A stretch of DNA of 64,000 bases, taken from positions 109,896 through 173,895 of the forward strand of contig NZ_JAGGPN010000015.1 of NCBI RefSeq assembly GCF_018613795.1, in the 5' to 3' direction. Positions within the stretch are counted from its first letter, which is position 1; every line of letters begins with the position of its first letter. This document shows positions 1 to 9,444 of this stretch, piece by piece. The position numbers were made by a program, and so were the translations under genes. Under the pieces are notes generated by a model that saw nothing but the letters and a program-made list of their open reading frames with translations, was not told the DNA's origin and did not search any database. The DNA is from Arthrobacter sp. ISL-65. Its GTDB lineage: Bacteria; Actinomycetota; Actinomycetes; Actinomycetales; Micrococcaceae.

Positions 1-54
1 GATGGTGATGCCGCCCACGTTGATGCCGCGGAGGAAAACTGCGTAGCTGGCCAT
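1..54 (-). CDS. DUF1697 family protein, 5' end only (cut by window edge)
   Basis: The minus strand from an ATG at 54 reads MASYAVFLRGINVGGITI to the window edge, which is 18 codons. The FLRGINVGG motif is the typical N-terminus of the DUF1697 family, small proteins of unknown function. Only the start is visible, so length and integrity cannot be judged. No clear ribosome binding site is seen. The gene lies 3' of the DUF222/HNH gene on the same strand, about 30 bases away. Confidence 0.7.
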   Translation of the reverse strand, partial: MASYAVFLRGINVGGITI

Positions 55-83
55 GCGCCCAGACTACTGCCCGGCCGCGCGCT

Positions 84-1730
84 TTAAGGCGAGGGGCCCG
101 GCCGATCCGCTTCACTGGTTCCGGGCCATCCAGATCCGGGTAGGGGCGGCGCCGTGGAGCGGTAGGTGTGGCCGGTGGGCGTGGTGAGTTCGATGGTGTG
201 CCGTGGACCCGGTCTGGGTCGGGCTTTCCAGCCGGGGAGTTCTTTGGTGTGGTTGCAGGCTTCGCACAGTCCGGCGCCGTTGGCGAGGCTGGTGGTTCCG
301 CCGTCGTGCCAGGGGATGATGTGGTCGTGGTGGCGGATTGGGGCGTCGCAGTAGGGGGTGCGGCAGGTGTCGTCGCGGATGTGGATGAAGCGGCGCAGCG
401 GTGCCGGGAAGAGCCGTCTTCGCGTGTCCATCGCGACGAGGTCCCCGGTCCCGGGGGCGGTGTAGAGGCGCCGGATCCAGGTCTTCAGCTCCTTCACGGC
501 GGTTGAATCGACTTCGCCGGGCTGGCCGCGATCCGGCCGGCCCGGATGCTGGAACTGGGCGGAATGTTGTCCCTGCGTGATGAGATCGCGTGCCCAGTCT
601 GCGGGGACGATGCCGTAGCCGGGTATCCGGGCGGGTTCGGTGTCGCCTTGGAGGAGGGTGCGGTCGGTCATGACGAGGTTGAGCTCGATGCCGGTGATGC
701 CGCCGGGGGTGCCGGTGGTCCACTCGACCAGGGTGTCGGCCTTGATCTGGTCGCGGGAGCGCGGGTCCCCGGCGGCACGGAGGGAATCGGCCTGCCGGGT
801 CAGCGCCGCGGACACGGCGACGCCCTGCTGGACGGGCAGCAGTGCCGTCAGATACGTCATGCAGTCCGGCGCCGGGCGCAGGCTCACCCTCCGTTCCGAC
901 GCGGCATGGCTGGCCCGCTGGGCGACGGAGCGGGGATCCCGCCGGATGGCGGCCGCCCGGACCGCTGCCACCACGGTGCGGGTCCCGGCGCCAACGAACG
1001 TTCCGGTGTCGGCGGCGAGCTCCGCATCGACGGCGTACCGGTCCTCGACGGTCAAACAGGCGGTTTCTTTCGCCAGGTACATGACGCGCTCTTCGTTGAG
1101 GTGTCCGGTGTCCAGCGCGGTCAAAGTGTGGGGCATCTCCATGAGCGCCTTGGCTGTTCCGAGCAGCCGGCCGCCCCGGGTTGGGGACTCGCCCCGGGCC
1201 AGCGCGATCTGCTCAGCCGCGCCCGTGCCCCTGTCTTTCCCGCGGTCCTTGCCCAGGTTCTCCGCGGCCAGTGGCTCCCGGTCGGTGGATTCCTGCCGGA
1301 GCCGGGCCTCGAAGGTCACGGAAAGCCGCGCCTGTTGCCAGGCGGCCCAGCTCTTGAAGTTCTCGTAGCCACGTATCTGGTCGATCAGCCCGGCAGCGTC
1401 GGCGCTAAGGTCGGCCGTCAGAAGCGCCATTGCCGTAGCGACCCGGTCCTTCGCCGAACCCCGCCACGCCGCACCAGCGCTGGAGGCAGCGCCCTCGGCG
1501 AACAGTACGTCGGCAAACATGGCCTCGGGAAAGGGGTCCACTGGAAACGTTGCCGGATACGCGGCGTCGGGGTCATCGTCGTAGGGCGCGGCGTCGGCAA
1601 TCCCGTTGTCGGGGAACGCATCGAAGGGGAAACCGGCACCGTGAGAATCGGCGTCGCGAAACGCAGCAGCGTACGGGGCGGCGCCATGCGGCGCCACTGC
1701 TGTCGGTGCTGAATTTCCAATGCCTTCCAT
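84..1730 (-). CDS. DUF222 / HNH endonuclease domain protein
   Basis: This is the DUF222-plus-HNH protein type found in many copies in actinobacteria. A long helical DUF222 region is followed near the C-terminus by an HNH motif ([18 protein letters not shown], then [18 protein letters not shown]) with the conserved cysteines and His-His pair. The family is often called a 13E12 repeat or HNH endonuclease, but its role is not established. The first ~90 residues are Ala/Pro-rich and low in complexity, and there is a GKDRGKDRG duplication mid-protein. The start is uncertain. The ATG at 1730 is used here; an in-frame ATG at 1817 adds 29 residues, and neither has a good Shine-Dalgarno. The upstream side carries one copy of a dispersed palindrome (1824-1889). 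Confidence 0.75.
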   Translation of the reverse strand: MEGIGNSAPTAVAPHGAAPYAAAFRDADSHGAGFPFDAFPDNGIADAAPYDDDPDAAYPATFPVDPFPEAMFADVLFAEGAASSAGAAWRGSAKDRVATAMALLTADLSADAAGLIDQIRGYENFKSWAAWQQARLSVTFEARLRQESTDREPLAAENLGKDRGKDRGTGAAEQIALARGESPTRGGRLLGTAKALMEMPHTLTALDTGHLNEERVMYLAKETACLTVEDRYAVDAELAADTGTFVGAGTRTVVAAVRAAAIRRDPRSVAQRASHAASERRVSLRPAPDCMTYLTALLPVQQGVAVSAALTRQADSLRAAGDPRSRDQIKADTLVEWTTGTPGGITGIELNLVMTDRTLLQGDTEPARIPGYGIVPADWARDLITQGQHSAQFQHPGRPDRGQPGEVDSTAVKELKTWIRRLYTAPGTGDLVAMDTRRRLFPAPLRRFIHIRDDTCRTPYCDAPIRHHDHIIPWHDGGTTSLANGAGLCEACNHTKELPGWKARPRPGPRHTIELTTPTGHTYRSTAPPLPGSGWPGTSEADRPGPSP

Positions 1731-1823
1731 GGACACAGTCTGCCAAGGGGGACCGACATTTAAGGGCTGATCCGACACCAGATATGGGCGGGATCTTGAA
1801 GTTTTTTGGATCCGCATGGGAAC

Positions 1824-1889
1824 GAAAACTAGGTAGCAGCTGGCGGCGTTCCCAGCCCTGGGAACCCCCTGATCTGCTACTGAGTTGGG
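1824..1889. repeat. Dispersed 66-bp imperfect palindrome, copy 1 (degenerate)
   Basis: An imperfect palindrome that shares the core TAGGTAGCAGC and GCGTTCCCAGCC...GGGAAC with a better copy at 25304-25369. It lies between the DUF222 gene start and the end of the IclR gene. The outer arm is more degraded here (GAAAACT instead of CCCAAGT). Confidence 0.7.
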
Positions 1890-1918
1890 CGCACTGCCAG
1901 TTTGGGAAACAGGTGTAG

Positions 1919-2638
1919 CTAGTCGTTGTTCTTGCGGAGGGCTTCCGTCAGCACGCGGGCTGCGTTGCAGACAACCTCCGCGTGCAGCCGGCCCGGCTGG
2001 CGGGTGAGGCGCTCGATGGGGCCGGAGATGGAAACGGCGGCGATCACCCTCCCGGAGGGTCCACGCACAGGTGCAGAGACTGAGGCGACGCCCGGCTCCC
2101 GTTCGCCGAGGCTCTGGCCCCAGCCCCGCCGTCGTACTCCCGCCAGGACGGTGGGCGTGAAGCGCGCCGACTGCAGGCCTTCCAGCAGCCGGTCGTGGTC
2201 CTCCCAGGCGAGCAGGACCTGTGCCGCAGAACCAGCCTTCATGGACAGCTGCGTACCCACGGGAATGGTGTCGCGAAGGCCGATCGGACGTTCTGCGGAG
2301 GCAACGCAGACCCGCCAGTCGCCCTGGCGGCGGAAAATCTGGGCGCTTTCGCCGGTGGCGTCGCGGAGCTGCATGAGAACCGGCCCCGCGGAGGCGATCA
2401 GCCTGTCCTCGCCGGCGGCGGAGGCAAGCTCGACGAGCCGGCTGCCGAGGACAAAGCGGCCCTGGATGTCGCGGCTCACCAGCCGGTGGTGGACCAGCGC
2501 CAGCGCGAGCCGGTGCACGGTAGGCCGCGCCAGTCCCGTGGCGGCGACGAGCTGCGCAAGAGTGGTGGGCCCGGCCTCAAGTGCGTCGAGCACCTGCGCT
2601 GCTTTATCAATGACACCGACTCCACTAGAATTGTCCAT
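1919..2638 (-). CDS. ltbR: IclR-family regulator of leucine biosynthesis (LtbR/NdgR-like)
   Basis: A 239-residue IclR regulator. The N-terminal winged helix (about residues 5-65, [20 protein letters not shown] then [20 protein letters not shown]) is followed by the IclR effector domain. It is divergent from leuCD. In Corynebacterium (LtbR) and Streptomyces (NdgR) the IclR regulator in this exact position controls leuCD and other amino-acid genes. The start is taken as ATG 2638. An upstream in-frame ATG at 2659 has no ribosome binding site and would overlap the dyad at 2648-2673. Control of leuC here is inferred from position and that dyad. Confidence 0.85.
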   Translation of the reverse strand: MDNSSGVGVIDKAAQVLDALEAGPTTLAQLVAATGLARPTVHRLALALVHHRLVSRDIQGRFVLGSRLVELASAAGEDRLIASAGPVLMQLRDATGESAQIFRRQGDWRVCVASAERPIGLRDTIPVGTQLSMKAGSAAQVLLAWEDHDRLLEGLQSARFTPTVLAGVRRRGWGQSLGEREPGVASVSAPVRGPSGRVIAAVSISGPIERLTRQPGRLHAEVVCNAARVLTEALRKNND

Positions 2639-2647
2639 GTACTGATA

Positions 2648-2673
2648 TTGCCGTCTCATTATCTGAGATGCAA
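2648..2673. promoter_or_regulatory. Candidate IclR (LtbR/NdgR) operator in leuC/regulator spacer
   Basis: A dyad with perfect TCTCA-N5-TGAGA arms (2654-2668), flanked by a matching TTGC...GCAA outer pair with a one-base offset. It lies in the 111-bp spacer between the divergent IclR gene and leuC, just upstream of the chosen regulator start, so it could serve both autoregulation and leuC control. A weak -35-like TTGACT follows at about 2680. Operator function is inference. Confidence 0.5.
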
Positions 2674-2749
2674 ATCATTTGACTGGCTTATTACAGGGGT
2701 CTGCTGTTTCAGTGGATCCGACAGCAAACAGCATCGAAGGGAGATGGTC

Positions 2750-4204
2750 ATGGCCAAAACATTGGCCGAGAAAGTCTGGGATGCGCACGTGGTGCGCAAA
2801 GGCGACGGCGAAGGCGCCAACGCCCAGCCGGACCTTCTGTACATCGACCTCCACCTCGTCCATGAGGTGACCTCCCCGCAGGCCTTTGAGGGTCTCCGCC
2901 TGGCCGGCCGCAAGCTGCGCCGCCCGGACCTCACCATCGCCACCGAGGACCACAACACGCCGACGCTGGACATTGACAAGCCGATCGCCGACCTCACCAG
3001 CCGGACCCAGATCCAGACCCTGCGCAACAACTGCGAGGAGTTCGGCGTCCGCCTGCATTCCCTCGGTGACGCCGAGCAGGGCATCGTGCACGTCGTGGGG
3101 CCGCAGCTTGGACTGACCCAGCCCGGAATGACCGTGGTGTGCGGCGACTCGCACACCTCCACCCACGGCGCGTTCGGTGCGCTGGCCATGGGCATCGGCA
3201 CGTCCGAGGTGGAGCACGTCATGGCCACCCAGACGCTGTCCCTCAAGCCCTTCAAGACCATGGCCATCAACGTCGAGGGCACGCTGCGCCCCGGCGTGAC
3301 CGCCAAGGACATTATCCTTGCCGTCATCGCCAAGATCGGCACCGGCGGCGGCCAGGGCTACGTCCTGGAGTACCGCGGCTCGGCCATCCGCGCCCTGTCC
3401 ATGGACGCCCGGATGACCATCTGCAACATGTCCATTGAAGCAGGCGCCCGCGCCGGCATGGTGGCTCCGGATGAGACCACCTACGCTTTCATGTCCGGCC
3501 GCCCGCACGCGCCGCAGGGCGCCGAATGGGACGCTGCCGTCGAGTACTGGAACACGCTGCGCACCGATGACGACGCCGTCTTCGACGCCCAGGTCGACCT
3601 GGACGCCAACACCCTCGAGCCGTTCGTCACCTGGGGCACCAACCCCGGCCAGGGCGTCTCGCTGTCGGCAAAGGTTCCGTCCCCGGAGGACTTCGGCGAC
3701 GAGAACGCCAAGGCCGCCGCGGAGCGCGCCCTCCAGTACATGGGCCTGGCAGCCGGAACGCCCATGAAGGACATCCGCGTGGACACCGTCTTCCTGGGCT
3801 CCTGCACCAACTCCCGCATCGAGGACCTGCGGGCGGCGGCGGACATCGTCCGCGGCCGCGAGAAGGACCCGAAGGTCCGGATGCTGGTGGTCCCCGGCTC
3901 GGCACGGGTACGCCTCGAGGCCGAGGCCGAGGGCCTGGACAAGGTCTTCAAGGACTTCGGTGCCGAATGGCGTTTCGCCGGCTGCTCCATGTGCCTGGGC
4001 ATGAACCCGGACCAGCTGGAGCCGGGGGAGCGGTGCGCCTCCACCTCCAACCGCAACTTTGAAGGCCGGCAGGGCAAGGGCGGCCGCACGCACCTTGTTT
4101 CTCCGGTGGTCGCAGCCGCCACGGCCGTCCGCGGAACGCTGAGTTCGCCGTCGGACCTCCAGCCGGCACCGGAATCCGCAGCCCTCACCACCGACGCCGC
4201 CTAG
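2750..4204 (+). CDS. leuC: 3-isopropylmalate dehydratase large subunit
   Basis: The large subunit of isopropylmalate isomerase converts 2- to 3-isopropylmalate in leucine biosynthesis and works with LeuD. It is 484 residues, normal length. The [4Fe-4S] ligands are visible as Cys352 (FLGSCTNSR) and Cys412/Cys415 (GCSMCLGMN), spaced as in E. coli Leu[20 protein letters not shown] near residue 125 is also diagnostic. The start is ATG 2750 ([10 protein letters not shown]), 7 bases after an AAGGGAG ribosome binding site. The ATG six bases earlier sits too close to it. leuD follows after 9 bases, so the two form an operon. Confidence 0.97.
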   Translation: MAKTLAEKVWDAHVVRKGDGEGANAQPDLLYIDLHLVHEVTSPQAFEGLRLAGRKLRRPDLTIATEDHNTPTLDIDKPIADLTSRTQIQTLRNNCEEFGVRLHSLGDAEQGIVHVVGPQLGLTQPGMTVVCGDSHTSTHGAFGALAMGIGTSEVEHVMATQTLSLKPFKTMAINVEGTLRPGVTAKDIILAVIAKIGTGGGQGYVLEYRGSAIRALSMDARMTICNMSIEAGARAGMVAPDETTYAFMSGRPHAPQGAEWDAAVEYWNTLRTDDDAVFDAQVDLDANTLEPFVTWGTNPGQGVSLSAKVPSPEDFGDENAKAAAERALQYMGLAAGTPMKDIRVDTVFLGSCTNSRIEDLRAAADIVRGREKDPKVRMLVVPGSARVRLEAEAEGLDKVFKDFGAEWRFAGCSMCLGMNPDQLEPGERCASTSNRNFEGRQGKGGRTHLVSPVVAAATAVRGTLSSPSDLQPAPESAALTTDAA

Positions 4205-4213
4205 GAAGACGCC

Positions 4214-4816
4214 ATGGAAAAGTTCACCACCCACACCGGTATCGGCGTCCCGCTGCGCCAGAGCAACGTTGACACGGACCAGATCATCCCCGCCGTGTAC
4301 CTCAAGCGCATCACGCGCACTGGCTTTGAAGACGCGCTGTTTTCCGCGTGGCGCAAGGATCCTTCCTTCATCCTGAACCAGGAGCCGTTCAATGCCGGGT
4401 CCGTCCTGGTTGCCGGCCCTGACTTCGGCACCGGTTCCTCCCGCGAGCACGCCGTCTGGGCTCTGAAGGACTACGGCTTCCGCGCCGTCCTCTCCTCCCG
4501 CTTCGCCGACATCTTCCGCGGCAACTCGGGCAAGCAGGGACTCCTCGCCGCCCAGGTTGCCCAGGATGACATCGAGCTCATCTGGAAGGTCCTCGAGAAC
4601 GCGCCCGGGACCGAGGTGACCGTTGACCTCGCCTCCAAGACCGTCACCTGCGGCAACGTGGTTGCGCCGTTCGAGATCGACGATTACACGCGCTGGCGCC
4701 TGCTGGAGGGCCTCGATGACATCGGGCTGACCCTGCAGCACGAGGAGGACATTACGGCCTACGAAGCCACGCGGCCGTCCTTCAAGCCGCTAACGCTCCC
4801 GGCCAGGACTTCCTGA
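4214..4816 (+). CDS. leuD: 3-isopropylmalate dehydratase small subunit
   Basis: Small (swivel-domain) partner of LeuC, 200 residues. It begins [27 protein letters not shown] and contains [17 protein letters not shown] and [14 protein letters not shown], both characteristic of LeuD. The ATG follows an AGGAAG ribosome binding site with 5 bases spacing. It is co-transcribed with leuC, and a strong hairpin terminator follows at 4840-4873. Confidence 0.97.
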   Translation: MEKFTTHTGIGVPLRQSNVDTDQIIPAVYLKRITRTGFEDALFSAWRKDPSFILNQEPFNAGSVLVAGPDFGTGSSREHAVWALKDYGFRAVLSSRFADIFRGNSGKQGLLAAQVAQDDIELIWKVLENAPGTEVTVDLASKTVTCGNVVAPFEIDDYTRWRLLEGLDDIGLTLQHEEDITAYEATRPSFKPLTLPARTS

Positions 4817-4839
4817 CCGCTTATCAAAAAGCATTGCCA

Positions 4840-4873
4840 AAAGGCCCGCCGTGCATAGCCGCGGCGGGCCTTT
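4840..4873 (+). terminator. Terminator of leuCD
   Basis: A 12-bp perfect stem (AAAGGCCCGCCG / CGGCGGGCCTTT) with a 10-base loop, 24 bases after the leuD stop. The A-rich left flank and TTT right flank fit an intrinsic terminator. Confidence 0.8.
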
Positions 4874-5004
4874 CCGCTGCCCCCGGTCCGGCCGTCGGGC
4901 CCCACTCGCCCGCGTCAGTATTTCGGTTCGGTAACGCGAACTCATATGCTTAGCTGGTGCCTTTGTAAGGATTTGGGGGCGAGTAGTCGTGAGGAAACCG
5001 GTAA

Positions 5005-6330
5005 ATGAGTAGTGTTCTGACAATCCGCGGAGGCGTCCCGCTAACTGGCCGCGTCAGCGTCCGCGGTGCCAAGAACCTTGTGCCCAAGGCCATGGTGGCC
5101 GCGCTGCTGGGCAACGAGCCCTCCGTGCTGCGGAACGTTCCGGAAATCAAGGACGTCGAGGTGGTCACCAGCCTGCTCCAGCTCCACGGCGTGACCGTCG
5201 AGAAGGACCCCGTCACCGGTGACCTGACCTTGGATCCCAAGGCTGCTAAGACTGCGCCGAGCACGGCCATCGACGCCCACGCCGGCGACTCCCGGATCCC
5301 CATCCTGCTGTGCGGTCCCCTGATCCACGCGGTCGGCGAAGCCTTCATCCCGGACCTGGGCGGCTGCAAGATCGGCGACCGGCCCATCGACTACCACATG
5401 AACGTGCTGCGGCAGTTCGGCGCCGTCGTCGAAAAGCGCCCGGGCGGCATCCACATTTCGGCGCCCAAGGGGCTGCGCGGGGCCAAGATTTCCCTGCCGT
5501 ATCCCTCCGTCGGCGCCACGGAGCAGGTTCTCCTGAGTGCAACGCGCGCCGAAGGCATCACCGAACTCTCCGGTGCCGCCACCGAGCCCGAGATTGTTGA
5601 CCTCATCGCCGTGCTCCAGAAGATGGGCGCCATCATCAGCGTCCAGACGGACCGCACCATCCGGATCGAGGGTGTCCGCGAGTTGGGCGGCTATAACCAC
5701 CGGGCCCTGTCGGACCGCAACGAGTCGGCCTCCTGGGCGTCCGCGGCGCTGGTGACGCGCGGCGACATTTTCGTCGAAGGCGCCTCGCAGCGGGACATGA
5801 TGACCTTCCTGAACACCTTCCGCAAGGTGGGCGGCGGCATGGACATCGGCGAGGACGGCATCCGCTTCTACCACCGCGGCGGAAAGCTCAGCCCCCTTGT
5901 CCTGGAGACGGATGTCCACCCGGGATTCATGACCGACTGGCAGCAGCCCCTCGTCGTGGCCCTGACCCAGGCCGAAGGCGTGTCCATCGTGCACGAGACC
6001 GTCTACGAGAACCGCTTCGGCTTCACCGACGCGCTCATTCGCATGGGCGCCAGCATCCAGGTGCATCGGGAATGCCTGGGCAGTGTGCCGTGCCGCTTCG
6101 GGCAGCGGAACTTCCTGCATTCTGCAGTCATCTCGGGCCCCACCCAGCTCAAGGGAACCGACATCGACGTGCCGGACCTCCGCGGCGGATTCAGCCACCT
6201 GATCGCCGCTTTGGCTGCCACGGGGACCTCGCGTGTAACCGGAATCGACATCATCAACCGTGGCTACGAGCGGTTCACCGAAAAGCTGGCCGGGCTCGGC
6301 GCCGACTTCGACATCTCGTCGGCGAAGTAG
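5005..6330 (+). CDS. murA: UDP-N-acetylglucosamine 1-carboxyvinyltransferase
   Basis: First committed enzyme of peptidoglycan synthesis. It transfers enolpyruvate from PEP to UDP-GlcNAc in the cytoplasm. It is 441 residues, slightly above the usual ~420. The substrate-binding K23-N24 pair (GAKN) and the catalytic-loop motif GGCKIGDRP with Cys121 are present; Cys at this site is the fosfomycin target in the family. It is first in a run with plsC, gpsA and ddl, separated from plsC by 10 bases. The upstream region has a possible TATGCT -10 near 4945. Confidence 0.96.
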   Translation: MSSVLTIRGGVPLTGRVSVRGAKNLVPKAMVAALLGNEPSVLRNVPEIKDVEVVTSLLQLHGVTVEKDPVTGDLTLDPKAAKTAPSTAIDAHAGDSRIPILLCGPLIHAVGEAFIPDLGGCKIGDRPIDYHMNVLRQFGAVVEKRPGGIHISAPKGLRGAKISLPYPSVGATEQVLLSATRAEGITELSGAATEPEIVDLIAVLQKMGAIISVQTDRTIRIEGVRELGGYNHRALSDRNESASWASAALVTRGDIFVEGASQRDMMTFLNTFRKVGGGMDIGEDGIRFYHRGGKLSPLVLETDVHPGFMTDWQQPLVVALTQAEGVSIVHETVYENRFGFTDALIRMGASIQVHRECLGSVPCRFGQRNFLHSAVISGPTQLKGTDIDVPDLRGGFSHLIAALAATGTSRVTGIDIINRGYERFTEKLAGLGADFDISSAK

Positions 6331-6340
6331 CGGGGGCCCG

Positions 6341-7087
6341 GTGAAGGAATCGGCCAAGAGCCACATAACGTTCGTGCTTATCGCCAGCCTTGTCCGGCCG
6401 GTCCTGAACCTGGTCATGAACAAAAAGTGGGAGGGCACGGAAAAGCTTCCCGCGGGTGGCTTCATCGCCGTACCCAACCACTGCACCGAGATCGACCCCC
6501 TCGTGATCGGGCACATGCTGTACAACCAGAAGCGCGCCCCGCACTTCCTGGCGAAGTCGGGCCTCTTCAAGGTCCCGGTGGTGGGCGCCGTGCTGCACGC
6601 CACCAAGCAGATTCCGGTGGAACGCTCGACGGCGGGGGCCAACCGCTCGCTGCAGCTCGCCCAGGAGGTTGTGGCCGAGGGCGGAGCGATCATCATTTAC
6701 CCCGAGGGTACGCTGACCCGCGACCCCGACCTGTGGCCGATGAAAGGCCACACGGGCGCCGCCCGCCTGGCCCTCGAGGCCGGAATCCCGGTCGTTCCGA
6801 TGGCGCACTGGGGCGCACATGAGCTCTTTCCCCGCTACGCCAAGCGGTTCCACCTGTTCCCGCGCAAGACGTCCAGAATCCGGATCGGGGACCCGGTAGA
6901 CCTTTCCCGCTTCGCGGGCCGGTCCCGGGACAGGGCCACGCTTGCGGAAGCCACGGACGTCATCATGGATGCCGTCACCGGGCTCCTGGCCGAGCTCCGC
7001 GGGGAGCAGCCGCCGGCCCGGCGCTGGGACCCGACTGCCCACAACCAGACGAAGCACGGACGCGACGTCGAACGGGGCGGAAAATGA
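6341..7087 (+). CDS. plsC: 1-acyl-sn-glycerol-3-phosphate acyltransferase (PlsC family)
   Basis: Membrane-associated acyltransferase making phosphatidic acid from lysophosphatidate, 248 residues. Block I NHCTEID (His47-X4-Asp52) and block III PEGT (121-124) are intact. The N-terminal segment FVLIASLVRPVLNLVM is a likely membrane anchor. The start is GTG 6341, ten bases after the murA stop; reading further upstream would run into the murA coding region. It overlaps gpsA by 4 bases (ATGA). Acyl-chain specificity cannot be read from the sequence. Confidence 0.92.
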   Translation: MKESAKSHITFVLIASLVRPVLNLVMNKKWEGTEKLPAGGFIAVPNHCTEIDPLVIGHMLYNQKRAPHFLAKSGLFKVPVVGAVLHATKQIPVERSTAGANRSLQLAQEVVAEGGAIIIYPEGTLTRDPDLWPMKGHTGAARLALEAGIPVVPMAHWGAHELFPRYAKRFHLFPRKTSRIRIGDPVDLSRFAGRSRDRATLAEATDVIMDAVTGLLAELRGEQPPARRWDPTAHNQTKHGRDVERGGK

Positions 7088-8136
7088 CGCCTGTGTACGC
7101 CCGGCCCGGTTCTGCCGTGTCCGTGGCAGTCCTGGGCGCCGGTTCGTGGGGGACCACGTTCGCGAAAATTCTGGCCGACGCCGCCACGGCCTCCGGCGTT
7201 GACCGCAGCATCCGGCTTTGGGGCCGCCGGGCGGAAGTCGTGGCGGAGATCAACGGCAACCACCGAAACCCCCAGTACCTCACCGACATCGATCTTCCGC
7301 CGAGCATCACGGCCTCTGCCGACGTGGCGGATGTGCTGTCCGGAGCCGATCTGGTGGTCCTCGCCGTTCCGGCGCAGTCGCTGCGCCTCCAGCTGCGCAA
7401 GTGGAAGCCCCTGATCGGGCCCGACGCCCTCGTGGTGTCGCTGATGAAGGGCCTCGAACTGGGCTCGGACGCACGGATGAGCGAGGTCATCGCCGAGGAA
7501 CTGGACATCCCTGCCGACCGCATCGCGGTCGTGTCCGGTCCCAACCTGGCCATGGAGATCGCCCGGGAGGAGCCCACGGCTTCGGTTGTTGCCTGTCCTG
7601 ACGCAGCCGTGGCCGGCTGGATCGCCAGAAGCTGCACCGCCCCGTACTTCCGTCCCTACACCACCTCTGACATCGTGGGTGTTGAAATCGGCGGCATCGT
7701 CAAGAACGTCATCGCGCTGGCCGTGGGCATCTGCGAGGGAAAGCAGATGGGGGACAACACCAAGGCTTCCGTCATTACCCGCGGGCTGGCCGAAACCTCG
7801 CGGCTGGCGCTGGCGCTTGGCGGCAGAGCCCACACCATGGCCGGGCTGGCCGGACTTGGGGACCTGGTGGCCACGTGCTCGTCACCGCTGTCCCGGAACC
7901 ACACTGCCGGCCGCCTGCTGGGACAGGGCCTGACGCTGGACGAGGTCGCGCAGAAAATGACCCAGACCGCCGAAGGCATCAAGTCCGGCCAGGCAGTCCA
8001 CGAACTGGCCGGCAAGCTCGGCGTCGAAATGCCCATCACGGCGGCCGTCGTCGCGGTCCTCGCCGGAAAATTGTCCGTTGACCAACTCGGGCCGCTACTG
8101 CTGTCCCGGGAACTTAAAGCCGAAGGCGATTACTGA
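7084..8136 (+). CDS. gpsA: Glycerol-3-phosphate dehydrogenase [NAD(P)+]
   Basis: Reduces dihydroxyacetone phosphate to sn-glycerol-3-phosphate for phospholipid synthesis, 350 residues. The Rossmann motif VLGAGSWGTTFA (about 17-28) and the conserved GVEIGGIVKNVIALAVG and GLAGLGDLVATCSSPLSRN blocks identify GpsA. It sits between the acyltransferase and ddl, with an ATGA overlap upstream and a 2-base gap downstream, so expression is probably coupled. Confidence 0.96.
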   Translation: MTPVYARPGSAVSVAVLGAGSWGTTFAKILADAATASGVDRSIRLWGRRAEVVAEINGNHRNPQYLTDIDLPPSITASADVADVLSGADLVVLAVPAQSLRLQLRKWKPLIGPDALVVSLMKGLELGSDARMSEVIAEELDIPADRIAVVSGPNLAMEIAREEPTASVVACPDAAVAGWIARSCTAPYFRPYTTSDIVGVEIGGIVKNVIALAVGICEGKQMGDNTKASVITRGLAETSRLALALGGRAHTMAGLAGLGDLVATCSSPLSRNHTAGRLLGQGLTLDEVAQKMTQTAEGIKSGQAVHELAGKLGVEMPITAAVVAVLAGKLSVDQLGPLLLSRELKAEGDY

Positions 8137-8138
8137 CA

Positions 8139-9311
8139 GTGTCGGAAGATAACTTGACCGCAGCGGACATCACCAGCCAGGGCAAGACCGCCCACGGCGG
8201 AACTCAGCCCAAGCCCCGGGTGGCCGTCCTCTTTGGCGGCCGCTCCAGCGAACACGCCGTCAGCTGCGTGACCGCTGCCGGCGTGCTGGGGGCCATCGAC
8301 CGGAACAAGTACGACGTCGTTCCCATCGGCATTGCCAAGTCCGGCCAGTGGGTCCTCGCGTCAGGGGACACGGCGCAGTGGTCCTTCTCCGCAACCTCGC
8401 TTCCGGAGGTCCCGCCGTCGGCCCAGACGGTAAGCATCACGGAGATCCGGGGAGAGCACCAGCTCATCGTGACGGCCCCCAACGAGGTGCCGCAGGAACT
8501 CGGATCCGTGGATGTGGTGTTCCCGCTGCTGCACGGGCCGTTCGGTGAGGACGGCACCATCCAGGGGCTTCTGGAGCTCTCCGACACCCGCTACGTCGGT
8601 GCCGGCGTGCTCGCCTCGGCGGTGGGCATGGACAAGCACTTCATGAAAGTGGTCTTCGAGGCCGCCGGCCTGAAGGTGGGCCCGTACATCGCTGTGACCG
8701 ACCGGCAGTGGCGCAACGACCCCGAGTCTGTCCGCAAGCAGGTTGACCTGCTGGGCTTCCCGGTGTTCGTCAAGCCCGCCCGCGCCGGATCCTCAATGGG
8801 CATCTCCAAGGTGGAATCGCTTGACGGCCTGGACGCCGCTATAGAGGCGGCCCGCGAGCATGATCCGAAACTGGTGATCGAGGCCGGCATTGTGGGCCGG
8901 GAAATCGAATGCGCCGTGCTCGAGGGCCGCGGTGGCGATGCTCCCCGCACGTCCCTGCCCGGCGAGATCTCCGTGGCCGGCGGCGGGCACGAGTTCTACG
9001 ACTTCCAGGCCAAGTACGTGGATGACGCGGCCGCCCTGAGCTGCCCCGCGGACATGCCCGAGGAAGCGATTGCCCGCGTCCGCGAGCTCGCAGCCGCGGC
9101 GTTCGACTCTGTGGGGGCGGAGGGCCTGAGCCGGGTCGACTTCTTCTACACGCCGGACGGCGACCTCATCATCAACGAGATCAACACGATGCCCGGATTC
9201 ACGCCGAAGAGCATGTACCCGCAGATGTGGGCGGCCACCGGACTGAGCTATCCGGACCTGATCGACGAGCTGATCCACCTGGCGCTGACCCGCAAGACCG
9301 GCCTGCGCTAG
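8139..9311 (+). CDS. ddl: D-alanine--D-alanine ligase
   Basis: ATP-grasp ligase making D-Ala-D-Ala for peptidoglycan, 390 residues. VLFGGRSSEHAVS, HGPFGEDGTIQG, KPARAGSSMGI and INTMPGFTPKSMYP are the standard Ddl blocks. The GTG start at 8139 gives about 25 residues of polar N-terminal extension before the first conserved block. It is last in the murA-plsC-gpsA-ddl run. Downstream lies a 58-bp tandem repeat rather than a clear terminator. Confidence 0.96.
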   Translation: MSEDNLTAADITSQGKTAHGGTQPKPRVAVLFGGRSSEHAVSCVTAAGVLGAIDRNKYDVVPIGIAKSGQWVLASGDTAQWSFSATSLPEVPPSAQTVSITEIRGEHQLIVTAPNEVPQELGSVDVVFPLLHGPFGEDGTIQGLLELSDTRYVGAGVLASAVGMDKHFMKVVFEAAGLKVGPYIAVTDRQWRNDPESVRKQVDLLGFPVFVKPARAGSSMGISKVESLDGLDAAIEAAREHDPKLVIEAGIVGREIECAVLEGRGGDAPRTSLPGEISVAGGGHEFYDFQAKYVDDAAALSCPADMPEEAIARVRELAAAAFDSVGAEGLSRVDFFYTPDGDLIINEINTMPGFTPKSMYPQMWAATGLSYPDLIDELIHLALTRKTGLR

Positions 9312-9315
9312 TCCC

Positions 9316-9444
9316 CACCGGCACCCTAACCTCGCTCCGCTTCGGCCAGGGAACCCTGCCGGCGTGGGCCCAGCACCGGCACCCTAACCTCGCTCCGCTT
9401 CGGCCAGGGAACCCTGCCGGCGTGGGCCCAGCACCGGCACCCTA
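9316..9444. repeat. 58-bp tandem repeat, two identical copies plus a 13-bp partial
   Basis: Units 9316-9373 and 9374-9431 are identical over 58 bases (each starting CACCGGCACCCTAACCTCGC). The first 13 bases repeat again at 9432-9444 and contain the DUF3515 stop codon. The array fills the whole gap between convergent ddl and the DUF3515 gene. Perfect identity suggests recent duplication. Confidence 0.9.

Noticed and set aside
2195..2749. N-terminal extension of LeuC by about 185 residues
   Set aside because: It would overlap the divergent IclR gene; the AAGGGAG site and family alignment fix the start at 2750.
2675..4741. Long minus-strand open frame opposite leuCD
   Set aside because: Third-position GC shadow of two clear enzymes; the product is Gly/Val/His-rich without motifs.
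9316..9444. CRISPR-like repeat array
   Set aside because: Units are contiguous with no spacers and only two copies; no cas genes are present.
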